From Mikrocytos mackini (lineage: Eukaryota > Endomyxa > Ascetosporea > Mikrocytida > Mikrocytiidae): DNA of 41,420 nt. Position numbers and translations under genes: made by a program. The first letter of the stretch is position 1. Each line of letters starts with the position of its first letter. The notes beneath the pieces are model-generated. The model was not told where the DNA came from. It was given only the letters and a program-made list of their open reading frames with translations, and did no database searches. Below, piece after piece: positions 28,931 to 38,680 of this stretch. Where the stretch lies: assembly GCA_030180075.1 (NCBI GenBank), contig JASNJN010000011.1:1-41420 (forward strand). The letters run 5' to 3'.

Positions 28931-29338
28931 TGGGACATTTGTAGAATATAATCCGAATTAAATATAATGTTAAGAACGGAAATAAGGGACAATATTGAAC
29001 CTATCCGAAGGGATATTTCTGAATTCAAATGTTACCACGGTCAAGGAAGAATTTAAAAGATATAATTCGTGGAATAAATGCTGTGACGGATATCCCCAAT
29101 TCGATACCGGATATTGTACGCTTATAAATATTGAAATAATTTCAAAATACATTGTTTCACCTTTACGGTTTTGTAACCCTGTAACCCTTCCAGATGGTAT
29201 ACCAGGACAAAATATTTTTAAAATAAAACATTAAAATATGTTTTGGATAACAATTAAAGAATACATCACTCTATGAGTAATGTTATATGTGATAATCTAC
29301 CTATGACATATAAATGCTTGTTTTTTATTTAGCACAAT
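28931..29338. other. Convergent intergenic region
   Basis: Lies between the ends of two convergent ORFs. Short open frames occur on both strands but none has a supported start or recognisable content. Confidence 0.45.
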
Positions 29339-30280
29339 CTATTTCTTTCTAAACAGCGAAATAATTGCCCATATAATCAGTCCGACTATGACAAGTATGA
29401 ACAAATAAAATATCATCCTACATTTCCTTGTTGCAAAGTGAGCGTCCAACGCCTGGTCTATTTGTACTTTGGCGTTTGTCGCTTCTTCCTTTGCACTTGC
29501 CACATTGAACTCGACTGAATCCAATATATCACTGGATCGAACAACAAGGTTATTCATTTCACTAAGTAGTTTCAACAACTCTGCTACATTCTTCTCAAAG
29601 GTTTCTAGATACGCCTTCCTTTGTTTGGCTTCGTTGATCTGGTCTTGTTCTTCCTTGGTATATTGTTTATAGTCTGTTTGGTTTGTTTCCTGTAAAAACT
29701 CTTCAATCTTCTCTTCGTCCAAATCTGGGTTAAAAGTGTTTACAATTTTCTTAATGTCACGTTTCTGGTATTCGTTGATTTTAATCGTACTTTGGTTGAA
29801 CTTATCAACACGCTTGGCCAAAGCAGTTTTGGCGGATTTAATCACATTTTCGATTATCGATATATAACCGGCCTTTCGACTGATCTCTCGAGCTTTCGTC
29901 TTTGATGGCTTTTCCACATCGATCTCCTTTTTAATTTCTTCAATATCGCGTTGCAATATGTTTAAATTATTTCGAATGGAAGACATTTCATTGTTGATGT
30001 TGTTGTTTATCGTCTTGATGTTCTCAAGAAGTTCTTTCTCCTTTTCTGGGTTGATTACTGTGTATATCTCATCAGCACATTTCTCTAAGTTATTTATGTT
30101 TTTGTCCATAACTTCTATGGAGTTGTTAAGACTGTTTTGGCACTGTTTGATCCTTTTGGAAATTTCATCTTCATGTTCTTCATTATCGTCGTCTTTCTTG
30201 AATATATTGAATCTAGATTTAGCTTTATCTGGCGACAAAGTCTCTCGCTTTAGCTCCTCGAGTCTGTTGTGCATTCGCAA
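29339..30280 (-). CDS. Syntaxin (Qa-SNARE, plasma-membrane/Sso type)
   Basis: A 313-residue tail-anchored SNARE that would drive vesicle fusion at the plasma membrane. N-terminal coiled-coil helices (about 35-200) correspond to the Habc region. The SNARE motif covers about 222-280 (ETFEKNVAELLKLLSEMNNL, DSVEFNVASAKEEA), followed by a basic stretch and one transmembrane helix (MIFYLFILVIVGLIIWAII) ending FRKK. Aligned without gaps to syntaxin 1 and Sso1 (LVESQGEMID in syntaxin 1), the residue at the ionic 0 layer is Ser249 instead of the near-invariant Gln. The frame is clean there, so this is not a frame artefact. An AAATTTTAAC word lies about 20-30 bp before the ATG. The gene is tandem with the Pcf11 gene, 161 bp downstream of its stop. 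Confidence 0.85.
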   Translation of the reverse strand: MRMHNRLEELKRETLSPDKAKSRFNIFKKDDDNEEHEDEISKRIKQCQNSLNNSIEVMDKNINNLEKCADEIYTVINPEKEKELLENIKTINNNINNEMSSIRNNLNILQRDIEEIKKEIDVEKPSKTKAREISRKAGYISIIENVIKSAKTALAKRVDKFNQSTIKINEYQKRDIKKIVNTFNPDLDEEKIEEFLQETNQTDYKQYTKEEQDQINEAKQRKAYLETFEKNVAELLKLLSEMNNLVVRSSDILDSVEFNVASAKEEATNAKVQIDQALDAHFATRKCRMIFYLFILVIVGLIIWAIISLFRKK

Positions 30281-30441
30281 AAGTATAAAAAAGTTAAAAT
30301 TTAAAGTAAAAACTTTCTAAACTCCACAATACCAAGACACTTTCGGAGAGATTTTGTGGAGTAAATCTACAAATTATACATCCCTAAAGTCGCCAAATAG
30401 AAACATTTTATAAGCGCGATAAATTTTTGTGGTATAATTAA

Positions 30442-31542
30442 TTATATTTGGTTTAGGAGCTGGTTCCGAAGACATTGAATATGTACATGGTGTCCGCCCG
30501 CGTCTGTATTCTTCCTCTTAAACAATGACACCCATTCTTTATCCGATAGCTTGAATCCGCCATCTATAACGAATTCTGCGGCTTTCTCATCAAACTTCTT
30601 CCCGAATTCCTCCCCACAAACACAACATAGAATACCTTCAATATGAAGGCTCTTCTTTATCAAAAGGCTTAGTTTTTTTTCTACATTTTCTTCTGCGGCC
30701 GTTTTATTCTGATATTTATTTACAATGTCAGTTATATAGTAATTTCTTCTCATAATGCAGTTTACTTTCTCCTCTGTGTGTTCGTCGATGTGAGACTTCT
30801 GTTTGGACTCGTTGCGGAACGCTAGTTTACAAGACTCGCATTTATACAGCACAACCTCTAGCATAGATATCCCGTCGTTCGTTCTCTTTGGAAATATAGC
30901 CACATTGCTGTTTATATCCAATACATCTTTCATATGTTCCTTTAGTTTGTCTTCAATGAATAATTTGTAGTTACAAACTGGAAACATATGAACTGCGTTA
31001 TTTAGTAGATTGTCAAAATCATCTGGCTCTGTGTGGGAGATTTGTTTCTCCTTTATGTGTTCTAGTTCTTCTAACGTCTCTACCACGTCAGTGTTATTGT
31101 TGATGATTTTCATTCGCTTTAAAACAGGGTGATCTATGCCGTTAAGGATTTTTTTGTAGTAGCTCTCTGTAATGATTTGTTTGTCCTTCCAACAATACAA
31201 TGTTTTTAACACCTTTGATCTGTGTTCCGGCAAACACACTCGATGACATAGGGTAATAAGAGCCTCGAGCTTCGGTCCTAGACTTTTGAGATAGCTGTCT
31301 CTAGCACCATTAAGTATCCCATCTACAACATACAAACCTGTTATGATCAATTCACTCGGAGAAGAACGAAGGTAGGTCTCTATAACATGGATTATCTCAT
31401 AATCTCTTTTGTCGATTGCTGCTTGTATAGAATATCGAACTAATATTTGGATGTCATCTAGGGTACAGTGTTTAAGTGACACAAGCTTGTCACGGAACGA
31501 AGAAACAGTGTCTACAGTCTGCGGGGTGTTTCTGGAGTACAT
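30442..31542 (-). CDS. PCF11: Pcf11-like cleavage/polyadenylation factor subunit
   Basis: A protein of 366 residues when started at 31542, where AAATTTCAA sits directly before the ATG; an in-frame upstream ATG at 31578 lacks that context. Residues about 15-130 form a CID domain that binds the RNA polymerase II C-terminal domain (VRYSIQAAIDKRDYEIIHVI, SELIITGLYVVDGIL). The C-terminal half has a C2H2-type finger CESCKLAFRNESKQKSHIDEH and a second zinc module CCVCGEEFGKKFDEKAAEF with a later HHVHIQC. These correspond to the two zinc modules flanking the Clp1-binding part of Pcf11. It would act in pre-mRNA 3'-end formation and termination. Much shorter than yeast Pcf11 (626 residues), with the linker lost. 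Divergent from the DnaJ gene, 189 bp apart. Confidence 0.82.
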   Translation of the reverse strand: MYSRNTPQTVDTVSSFRDKLVSLKHCTLDDIQILVRYSIQAAIDKRDYEIIHVIETYLRSSPSELIITGLYVVDGILNGARDSYLKSLGPKLEALITLCHRVCLPEHRSKVLKTLYCWKDKQIITESYYKKILNGIDHPVLKRMKIINNNTDVVETLEELEHIKEKQISHTEPDDFDNLLNNAVHMFPVCNYKLFIEDKLKEHMKDVLDINSNVAIFPKRTNDGISMLEVVLYKCESCKLAFRNESKQKSHIDEHTEEKVNCIMRRNYYITDIVNKYQNKTAAEENVEKKLSLLIKKSLHIEGILCCVCGEEFGKKFDEKAAEFVIDGGFKLSDKEWVSLFKRKNTDAGGHHVHIQCLRNQLLNQI

Positions 31543-31551
31543 TTGAAATTT
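31543..31551 (-). promoter_or_regulatory. AAATTTCAA directly before the Pcf11 start
   Basis: On the minus strand AAATTTCAA is immediately followed by the ATG at 31542. It is the clearest example in the window of the microsporidian start-proximal word, and it decides between two in-frame start codons. Confidence 0.6.
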
Positions 31552-31731
31552 TAAACGCAGATTCAACATAAACAACATAAAGTACGTAAATATCTATTAA
31601 TAGCCAAATGAACAGATGAACGATGTAACGGAAGAAAGAAGAAACATTCCCATATCAAAACATGACTCCGGGATTCTAGATTAAATGAAAGTTGTTTCTC
31701 ATTTTGTAAAATAAAAGTTAAATCGAAAAAC

Positions 31732-32922
31732 ATGACCTTTGGAGGGAGCCAAGACACAGAGTATTACGACATCTTGGATGTTAAAAAGGACGCTGGACAG
31801 GATGAAATTAAACGCGCTTACAGAAAGAAAGCTTTAAAACTACATCCCGACAGGCCAATCGGTGATGCGGAACAGTTCAAGAAACTTTCGAGCGCATACA
31901 AAGTGTTGAGTGACCCGGACCAACGTTCTAAATACGACCAGTTCGGGAAGTCAGGGCTTGGGGATAGCGGCTTCTCTTCAGACAACGACCTGTTTTCTTT
32001 CGTATCCAAGATATTCGGAGGCGGTGGCGGTTTTGGTGGCTCTGGGTTCGGTCGTAGAGCGCCGACTAAAACACCAGACACCGAATTCACTCTCGTCCTA
32101 ACGTTGGAAGAACTGTTCAAAGGAGTGACCAAGAAGTTTAGAGTCAAGAGAAAGATACTCTGTACAACGTGTGAAGGAACCGGATCCAAATCTAAAATTT
32201 CGCCCATGTGTCACGTTTGTAAAGGGCAGGGGAAGGTTACCCGGGTAGTTCCAATGGGACCGCACTCAATGATGCAGTCCGTTGAAGATTGCACAACATG
32301 TAATGGGACCGGAAAGAACTTCGATGCCGGCGATAAGTGCCCAGAATGTAAAGCGGGAAAGATAGGAAAGCCTGAAGAAATAAGAGTAACCGTAAATGCC
32401 GGGGCTGATGAAGATGAGAACTTCGTATTTGAAAATATGGCGGATGAAGAGAAGGACAAACAAACTGGAGATTTTGTAGTGAACATAAAACAAAAAGAGC
32501 ACAAGACATTCCAAAGAATAGAAAACGACTTAATATTCATCACCGAGATAAGTCTAGACGAGGCCTTACATGGGTTCATTTTGGAGATCGATGATATCAG
32601 TGGGAAAGAAAAGAAAGTAAAGGTATCATTTGGGAAAACAGTAATGAAACCAGGAGATGTAAAGCGTGTGTCTGGGTTAGGGATGCCAATAAACGGCGAT
32701 GTAAACAAACGAGGAGATTTATTCATAAGGATCAACATCAAATTCCCAGAATGGGACGAAGCGAATTCAAATAAAGATAACAACAACATTAAAACTACCC
32801 AAGAAAACGTATATAATGCTGAAACGGAAACGTATTCCGAAGAAAGCCTCGCTGAGTATATTGAAAGAATTAAAAGAAGGAAGAACCGAGGGAACGGGGG
32901 ATTCGGATTCAGCTTTTTCTAA
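31732..32922 (+). CDS. DnaJ/Hsp40 class I co-chaperone (Ydj1/DNAJA type)
   Basis: 396 residues with the full class I layout. The J domain (about 9-75) has HPD at 38-40, the motif that stimulates Hsp70 ATPase. A Gly/Phe-rich linker follows (FGGGGGFGGSGFGRR). Four zinc-binding repeats sit at about 143-211 (CTTCEGTG, CHVCKGQG, CTTCNGTG, CPECKAGK), followed by the substrate-binding beta domains. The C terminus is GFGFSFF and lacks the farnesylation CaaX box of yeast Ydj1, so it is probably a soluble cytosolic form. The last zinc repeat has Ala in place of the first Gly. It would partner with cytosolic Hsp70. Confidence 0.93.
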   Translation: MTFGGSQDTEYYDILDVKKDAGQDEIKRAYRKKALKLHPDRPIGDAEQFKKLSSAYKVLSDPDQRSKYDQFGKSGLGDSGFSSDNDLFSFVSKIFGGGGGFGGSGFGRRAPTKTPDTEFTLVLTLEELFKGVTKKFRVKRKILCTTCEGTGSKSKISPMCHVCKGQGKVTRVVPMGPHSMMQSVEDCTTCNGTGKNFDAGDKCPECKAGKIGKPEEIRVTVNAGADEDENFVFENMADEEKDKQTGDFVVNIKQKEHKTFQRIENDLIFITEISLDEALHGFILEIDDISGKEKKVKVSFGKTVMKPGDVKRVSGLGMPINGDVNKRGDLFIRINIKFPEWDEANSNKDNNNIKTTQENVYNAETETYSEESLAEYIERIKRRKNRGNGGFGFSFF

Positions 32923-33002
32923 TTAAAACCATCCGCGTAACTAATTTATTTCATCGGAATCTAATATTATATTTCTATGTTTTATTTCCATGTTTACCTA
33001 TA

Positions 33003-33218
33003 GTAAATAGTAGGGGCCGGAAAATATGTGATTTGGTATAAATCATATATTTTTACCAATTTTCTGGACAATTTTCGCCCATAATTACTCAGATTTGAAG
33101 AAATTCATATATTTTATTTTATTGAAAATTCAAAATTATAATTAGATTTTGGCAAAATCATATATAATCATATATTTACCGATTTTTTGTCATATATTTT
33201 CCGACCCCTAGTAATTAG
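33003..33218. mobile_element. hAT-like MITE between DnaJ and PH-protein genes
   Basis: Element 33011-33210 (200 bp). The ends read TAGGGGCCGGAAAATATGTG and TAGGGGTCGGAAAATATATG inwards (two differences in 20). The flanks GTAAATAG (33003-33010) and GTAATTAG (33211-33218) form an 8-bp duplication with one difference. Its ends are related to those of the 1039-1641 element (TAGGGTGCGGATAATATG). It sits between two convergent genes without touching either ORF. Confidence 0.82.
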
Positions 33219-33315
33219 TAATTAATAATAATAATTAGTGGTATGTCTGAAGGTTGAATCCGTAGCATCTAATTGATGTGATAATTAGCTTATAGTAAAG
33301 TGTTATAAATACATT

Positions 33316-35136
33316 TCAAATAATTACACTATAGTTCTTTGCCGCCGATTTCAAACAGCCTATCCATTTTTCCTTGTATTCGAAATCATTAGTAAAGAAT
33401 TCCAAAAAATCTGATTCGTTCCTCAAGGTTATTCGAATCCCATACCGTTGCTCCTTATCCAGCGACTCACTCTCTTCGATCTCGGAATCAAGGAGACAAA
33501 AGCACTCATCATTTCTAGGGAGTTTAGATTCCGACGTTTTGAATATTGATATGTAGTTTCCTTTCAAAGAATACCAACCTCTTTTTAAAATCTTTTTGTT
33601 GAACATACCCTTTCCGATTCGATATAAATAACCCTCCATAAACAAGCAAGGCAGGTTAAGGTACTCAGTCAAACAAGAGTAACTGACTAAGTCCTGCATT
33701 TTGTTTTTCTTTGCCACGTTTCTTTTTACGATTACTTTATTGTCATCGTATGAATCACGTCTCTCTGTTTTTTTACTTGAACTACTGGCTTTTAACTTAA
33801 ACTCACCCCAATACAAGAGTTGATTAGCAATGAAGTCCTCGGGCGTGAATTTAAAGTTCTTTATTATTGTGGATTGTCTTTCCCTGGGTTTCTGGGATTC
33901 CGATTTTTTTGTTAAGCTTAGGTTCGCTGAAAGATAATCCGACAATTCTTTATACATTGTGTTGTTCACTGTGCCCCCGACTGTCTTTTTATTGTCCTGG
34001 CTAGTCCGAGCAGAAAGGTCTGCCGAATTCGACTTGTTGGACGGGCCATCCATCTGTCTCTTCCAAAGAAGTTTATCCCAAATGTCGGACTTGAACGACG
34101 TCCTATAACTGGAGTTATTATAAATTTCTTTTATAACGGATTCGTCTTTATAAATGGAATGCCGTACCGTATTCATACTTATCTTATCGCTAAGGAAGTC
34201 GTCCCACTGAATTGAACCTCTGTATCGCATAAAGAATTCGTAGTCCTTTGTGTTTTCCCATTCCTTCGACAGCTTCAACATTTCTTTCAGCATCTTTCCG
34301 CTGTTTATAGTCAGCATGGAATCAAGTTGAATGAAGAGGAGATCTTCTTTCGTGGTTTGCATTTTTGAGGATTTCAGAGACTTTATGTTCTTTTTGTTAT
34401 ATGATAAGTTGCCGTGAAGTAATAACATCAGTGGGTCCTTTCGGCTGAATATTAGGAGTTCAAGGAGAGGGAGCAACTCTTCTTTGTTCAAGTTTTTGAA
34501 CGAGTCAAAGAGCCTGGTTAACTTGACATTTACAAACTTTAGAAGTGGTAACTTGTCTATGTTTCCAGTGAACATTTTATCAAACGTGTTGATTTCGGAG
34601 TGTGTTTTTGACAGATAATTAAACAGGGATAATATGCTTTCCAACATGAGTTCTTTTTTCCTCTTTTGAAGTTTTTCCTTCTTGGTTAGGATGTACGAAT
34701 TCTCGAGGTTTAAAAATATCATGTTTAGAGCCAGAAGGGCTTTGGAAGAAGGCAAGAAAGAGTATAATACTATATACAGAGACAGGTATTGTGATGAGGA
34801 AAATATCCGTGTCTTATCAGTGTTTATAATGGAATACATTAAGTAGGATAGCTCCTTTCTATGGGAATCAGAATATTCGGCATTTCCAAAATTCTCCATA
34901 TAAACCGATAAATTTTCTTCCAGTGCCTGTTGGATGGTTACTTTAGAGCTTGTAAATTTTTCTTTGTTGTATTTAGCCGATATGATGAATTTGTGCGATG
35001 ACTCATCGATTGGAGGAATGTCAGAGATCTTTCGGGCGATACTGGAGAGAGCTAGTGAGGTTTCATTTGTTGAGTTGCGGTCTCCTTTCCCCTTGTAGTT
35101 GACCAATTTGGATAGAAATGAGTTGTTTGACATCAA
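33316..35136 (-). CDS. PH-domain protein of unknown function
   Basis: A 606-residue ORF started at 35136, with AAATTTTAAATTTTC 8-22 bases upstream. The last 105 residues form a pleckstrin-homology domain: GYLYRIGKGMFNKKILKRGW, YSLKGNYISIFKT, then strands around YGIRITLRNESDFLEFF and the terminal helix with the typical Trp (KEKWIGCLKSAA). PH domains bind phosphoinositides or proteins at membranes. Residues 1-330 are largely helical (Leu-rich, LLPLLELLIF, SKALLALNMIFLN) and could be an alpha-solenoid or a diverged GEF domain. I see no diagnostic Sec7 or Dbl-homology motif. A low-complexity linker precedes FTPEDFIANQLLYWGEF. Probably a membrane-associated regulator, but the activity is not assigned. 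Confidence 0.7.
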   Translation of the reverse strand: MMSNNSFLSKLVNYKGKGDRNSTNETSLALSSIARKISDIPPIDESSHKFIISAKYNKEKFTSSKVTIQQALEENLSVYMENFGNAEYSDSHRKELSYLMYSIINTDKTRIFSSSQYLSLYIVLYSFLPSSKALLALNMIFLNLENSYILTKKEKLQKRKKELMLESILSLFNYLSKTHSEINTFDKMFTGNIDKLPLLKFVNVKLTRLFDSFKNLNKEELLPLLELLIFSRKDPLMLLLHGNLSYNKKNIKSLKSSKMQTTKEDLLFIQLDSMLTINSGKMLKEMLKLSKEWENTKDYEFFMRYRGSIQWDDFLSDKISMNTVRHSIYKDESVIKEIYNNSSYRTSFKSDIWDKLLWKRQMDGPSNKSNSADLSARTSQDNKKTVGGTVNNTMYKELSDYLSANLSLTKKSESQKPRERQSTIIKNFKFTPEDFIANQLLYWGEFKLKASSSSKKTERRDSYDDNKVIVKRNVAKKNKMQDLVSYSCLTEYLNLPCLFMEGYLYRIGKGMFNKKILKRGWYSLKGNYISIFKTSESKLPRNDECFCLLDSEIEESESLDKEQRYGIRITLRNESDFLEFFTNDFEYKEKWIGCLKSAAKNYSVII

Positions 35137-35297
35137 TTATCGAAAATTTAAAATTTCATTTTATAAACAACTATCCGCATGATGCTATAAAATTATGAAA
35201 AGAAAAGAAAGTATGTAACATAACTTTCAACGGTAATGTCTGTTATGATGCAAGCCTGGAAATGTAAATAGGATAGCATCGGAAAATAAATAAAAAT

Positions 35298-35552
35298 ATT
35301 TGAGGCACTTAGAATCAAAAGAGCGCAAAGTGACATTTTCAAAATGGAAAATATTAGGCCTCATTAATGAAAAATTTGACCCTAATACTTTTGTTTGAAG
35401 TTGGAGGCAATTGATTTTTGTTAGTCATAAATATAATTAATAAAATACATTACCCATCTAATATTTAAAGACGGAGTATTTTACACTTATCAATCTATAT
35501 TTTCACTTTTTAGAAATCACTCTGCGCTCTTTTGATTCTAAGTGCCTCATTT
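35298..35552. mobile_element. MITE with perfect 27-bp inverted ends between divergent genes
   Basis: The segment 35301-35327 is a perfect inverted copy of 35523-35549. The repeat starts TGAGGCACTTAGAATCAAAA and ends GAGCGCA. A four-base ATTT occurs at each border (35298-35301 and 35549-35552), which overlaps the first base of each end and is weak evidence of a target duplication in AT-rich DNA. The 195-bp interior encodes nothing. It lies in the shared upstream region of the PH-protein and 992-aa genes. Confidence 0.75.
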
Positions 35553-35701
35553 TATTCTTATTTGTAAAAATTACAAGTCTGTTTAAAAGATTACACCAAC
35601 ATAGGTAGTTGACCAATAGTATAATGGGCTGTGTATAGTTTTCGAAGACTTAGAAGTATTGATAAACCCAGAAACGGAAATAAAGTATTTTCCAAATTTA
35701 A

Positions 35702-38680
35702 ATGTTCAAGGTATTCAAATCTCATGAAAGTAGTTCTACAAAGAAAATAAAAGAAGAAATAACATCTATGTTACTTACCAACATAAATATTGTCTCCCCT
35801 ATCGAAATTCGGGTATTAGATTCTTTCATCCCACCGCAATTGAACGAAGACCTCAAAACCTTCAACATCAAGGAGATCTTGGGTATTTGGGAGACAGTCA
35901 TCAATGATGAACAAACGTTTCAAATCCTGATAAAAGTTCTATTCAAAAGCCTCTACGCTTATTTCCCTCGTTCAAAACGAAACACGTTTGCATTAGAAGA
36001 AATTTACCCAGAGGGGTTTATTCACCAATTAATCCTCTTTATCTATTTAATTTGTTTCCATGAAAATTCGCTGAACAGTAAGTTTTCAAGCCACATAGTG
36101 AGCCAGCTGAAATCTGTCAGTTTTGGAGGAGGAAACAGAGTATTCGAATGCGCCATCAAGTTCATCAACAACCAACTAAACCATTCCAAAGAGTATATGC
36201 CTTCTTCCATTGCAGACTTTATGCTTGTGGATCAATCGTTCAAAGATGTCACTCCAGTGTTGAATAATGCCAACATAGACCCCGAAGTGAACTACTACTT
36301 AGATAGGACCTTGCTATTCACAGTGCCGTGGGTTGCTTACTTAGAACAGTTGCAGAATAGCGGCCAAAGAAATGCTATAAAACTATTCGAGGGGACATTC
36401 GACTCGCTCAACAAGAAATTGAATGACTTGGGTTGGTTTAGAAAGAAGGCTATTGAAACCGGGTCTTTTGTCACCCTAACCTTTTATTGTATACACGCTC
36501 ATCTTAACATACTCGAAACGTTAAAACTAGAAGACCGCTTTTTATACAATTTGATAATAAAGAACAAATCGTATATCTTCACAGAGAGTCATTTTTCAGA
36601 ATACAGCGAACAACTCATTCAAAATGCAATAAAAGAACTTGTGTTGAAAGGTAGCTTTACTGTTGAAAACATAAGGAGGAATAATTATCTGCACATTGAA
36701 AAGAATGACGGGGAGTCCACAAAACCCATCTTTTTCTTGACGGACAAATTCGACTTCCACAATGCACAAACATGCGGTTTGCTGCATGTTAAAAACATAA
36801 AGGAAACAGACCTCCTTTCTTTATCGTCTCCGAGTTCTTTAAACTTTGGAATTTGCCTTAAAGGGAAACTCAAGTTCATTTATAGTTTCCTGAAGCGTTA
36901 CTTACCTTATGTTCAAATAGCCGACCCAAACAATACCAAGTCTCTTTCTATAAAGTCACGAACTAAAAACTATTCAATAGCACAGACTCCCTCTTTGACA
37001 ACACTCCAAAACCGAAACCATCGAAACAGTTCGGTAAGCACCGACAATAATAGCATTAATAACTACTGTAGTTTTAATCTAAATACTTTGTTCCACTGCA
37101 GCAAAAACGCAATTGACAATATGTGGGACTTAATATATTCTTTCTACACCGAGAAACTTTCTTATTTCGAAGAAGAGATTTTCCACGAAAAAAACTTCTT
37201 GAGTTTCTTGGACTCCATTACTACAAATACGACTAATATAAAAGCCAAGTTCAAGCCGGAAATTGAAAACATTGTTAAAAGTGTGGTCGATACAATAGAA
37301 AAGGACAACGAAGAACTGAACGAAAATTTGGAAAGAAAAATCGTAGACAAAAACGACGTTAAAAAATATAAAATAAAAAACGAGTATATTACGCTTTGTG
37401 AGATTGCAGAGTCCAGTAAAGTACTCCCCATTCCCTTTTTATACGATGCACCAAATTCCAACTACCTGTCTCCCATCAGCAAGAGGAGAAGTGATTCTAG
37501 CATATACGACAACAATATGAACAACCTTGGCATGGATAGGCGGTTTACTACAAAACCCCATACTACACAGCAGCTACTCAACAAAATAGTACGAAATTCT
37601 CTCATAATAAAAAGCAACACAGACATTGGAAACAGCTTTATTTTATTCAATGAGGAAGTTTTTAATGCACTAGAATCATTATTAAAGAAACTTCTTAAAC
37701 TGAGAGAAAACGGACAATTCAACGAGCACTCTGTCAACATCCCTATTTTTGTGACTGGTAATGACAAGCACATGTTGGGCATCATATCGGCCTGGGGAGT
37801 GTTCTTGCAAAGAAACAGCGAGTTTATACCCAATCCATTCAAGTTCGTGTTCTACATACTGCCGATCACAGAAAACAGCATTTCAAAGAATATAATAAAG
37901 TTTGACAGTTTGTACTTTAAGAACGTCTTTGTAATCGTAAATTACAGAGACCTAATTATACCACAGGTTCGACTTACAAAGGAAGAGACAACAGGTATGA
38001 AATTCAACTACCCAGCGAACTCTGCCAACTTGCCGTTTCTGAAACTAATAAACTACTCCATAAACGACTATCTTATAAATTCTAACTATATTATAGATTT
38101 AACCATTTGGGAGTGCTCCTGCATCAAGGCCAACGGAAAATTTAATTTTAAAGAAGAGATCAACTCGGACATTTTTTACTTTTTTAAAGAAATTATGATA
38201 GTGAAGGAAAACAACAAAAATAAACACGGTAAAAGTGTAAAGAACTTAAGCAAGTCGTATGGTAGTCTGGATTATAATTTAAAGATAAACAACGTGGAAG
38301 TAGACAATTCCTTGGTCGAAGAAATCAACGAAAAGGCTGTCAACTGCGGAATGATAAAAATAACTTCTTTGAACGACATAAAGGTTATACATAGCTCGGT
38401 CACACTAGATTCGGAAAACTTTGAACTGGATATTAGCATTAATAAAAATAAAAGGAAAATTAATACAAACTCAGCATTTTTGATAAGAAACAAAATGCTA
38501 AGTAATCTCGTTGAGATTGAATGCAGCAGAAGTAACGACGCATTCAAAGTGATCGTCGATGGAGTCACAGAACTGGGGGAGTATAACAAAATAACAGTTA
38601 AAATAGCTAGATTCAATGATGGTAATAAATTGAAAATGCCAGTCGCATGTTACACGCCAATAGACAAAATAAGTCTGTAA
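35702..38680 (+). CDS. Large protein with possible PACS-like C-terminal region
   Basis: A 992-residue single-exon ORF. AAATTTA directly precedes the ATG. Residues 1-400 are helical and unrecognised. A Ser/Asn-rich stretch at about 430-460 and an acidic coiled-coil at about 515-560 (VDTIEKDNEELNENLERKIV) follow. The last 320 residues resemble the C-terminal domain of PACS sorting proteins. NIPIFVTGNDKHMLGIISAW is followed by KFVFYILPI at about 714 (PACS has a RFLIIPLG segment after a similar helix) and NSANLPFLKLINY. FKVIVDGV at 948-955 is close to the PACS LRV-(V/L)IDGV motif, and both end 40-45 residues later after a Pro-(V/I)-(A/C)-containing strand. The match is by eye and remote. If right, it would be a membrane-traffic adaptor. 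An unknown lineage-specific protein is the alternative. Confidence 0.6.
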   Translation: MFKVFKSHESSSTKKIKEEITSMLLTNINIVSPIEIRVLDSFIPPQLNEDLKTFNIKEILGIWETVINDEQTFQILIKVLFKSLYAYFPRSKRNTFALEEIYPEGFIHQLILFIYLICFHENSLNSKFSSHIVSQLKSVSFGGGNRVFECAIKFINNQLNHSKEYMPSSIADFMLVDQSFKDVTPVLNNANIDPEVNYYLDRTLLFTVPWVAYLEQLQNSGQRNAIKLFEGTFDSLNKKLNDLGWFRKKAIETGSFVTLTFYCIHAHLNILETLKLEDRFLYNLIIKNKSYIFTESHFSEYSEQLIQNAIKELVLKGSFTVENIRRNNYLHIEKNDGESTKPIFFLTDKFDFHNAQTCGLLHVKNIKETDLLSLSSPSSLNFGICLKGKLKFIYSFLKRYLPYVQIADPNNTKSLSIKSRTKNYSIAQTPSLTTLQNRNHRNSSVSTDNNSINNYCSFNLNTLFHCSKNAIDNMWDLIYSFYTEKLSYFEEEIFHEKNFLSFLDSITTNTTNIKAKFKPEIENIVKSVVDTIEKDNEELNENLERKIVDKNDVKKYKIKNEYITLCEIAESSKVLPIPFLYDAPNSNYLSPISKRRSDSSIYDNNMNNLGMDRRFTTKPHTTQQLLNKIVRNSLIIKSNTDIGNSFILFNEEVFNALESLLKKLLKLRENGQFNEHSVNIPIFVTGNDKHMLGIISAWGVFLQRNSEFIPNPFKFVFYILPITENSISKNIIKFDSLYFKNVFVIVNYRDLIIPQVRLTKEETTGMKFNYPANSANLPFLKLINYSINDYLINSNYIIDLTIWECSCIKANGKFNFKEEINSDIFYFFKEIMIVKENNKNKHGKSVKNLSKSYGSLDYNLKINNVEVDNSLVEEINEKAVNCGMIKITSLNDIKVIHSSVTLDSENFELDISINKNKRKINTNSAFLIRNKMLSNLVEIECSRSNDAFKVIVDGVTELGEYNKITVKIARFNDGNKLKMPVACYTPIDKISL

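Noticed and set aside
29159-29220. Possible tRNA-like segment in the intergenic region
   Set aside because: No acceptor stem or T-loop consensus could be paired; no tRNA or rRNA was found anywhere in the window by eye.
31543-31578. Upstream in-frame ATG of the Pcf11 gene
   Set aside because: The ATG at 31542 has AAATTTCAA directly before it and the extra 12 residues would be encoded by that upstream signal.
31818-32789. Minus-strand ORFs opposite the DnaJ gene
   Set aside because: They lie fully inside an unmistakable DnaJ coding sequence and have no recognisable content.
38272-38616. Minus-strand ORFs opposite the 992-aa gene
   Set aside because: Antisense shadows of a long intact ORF; hydrophobic runs come from the complement of Asn/Lys-rich codons.
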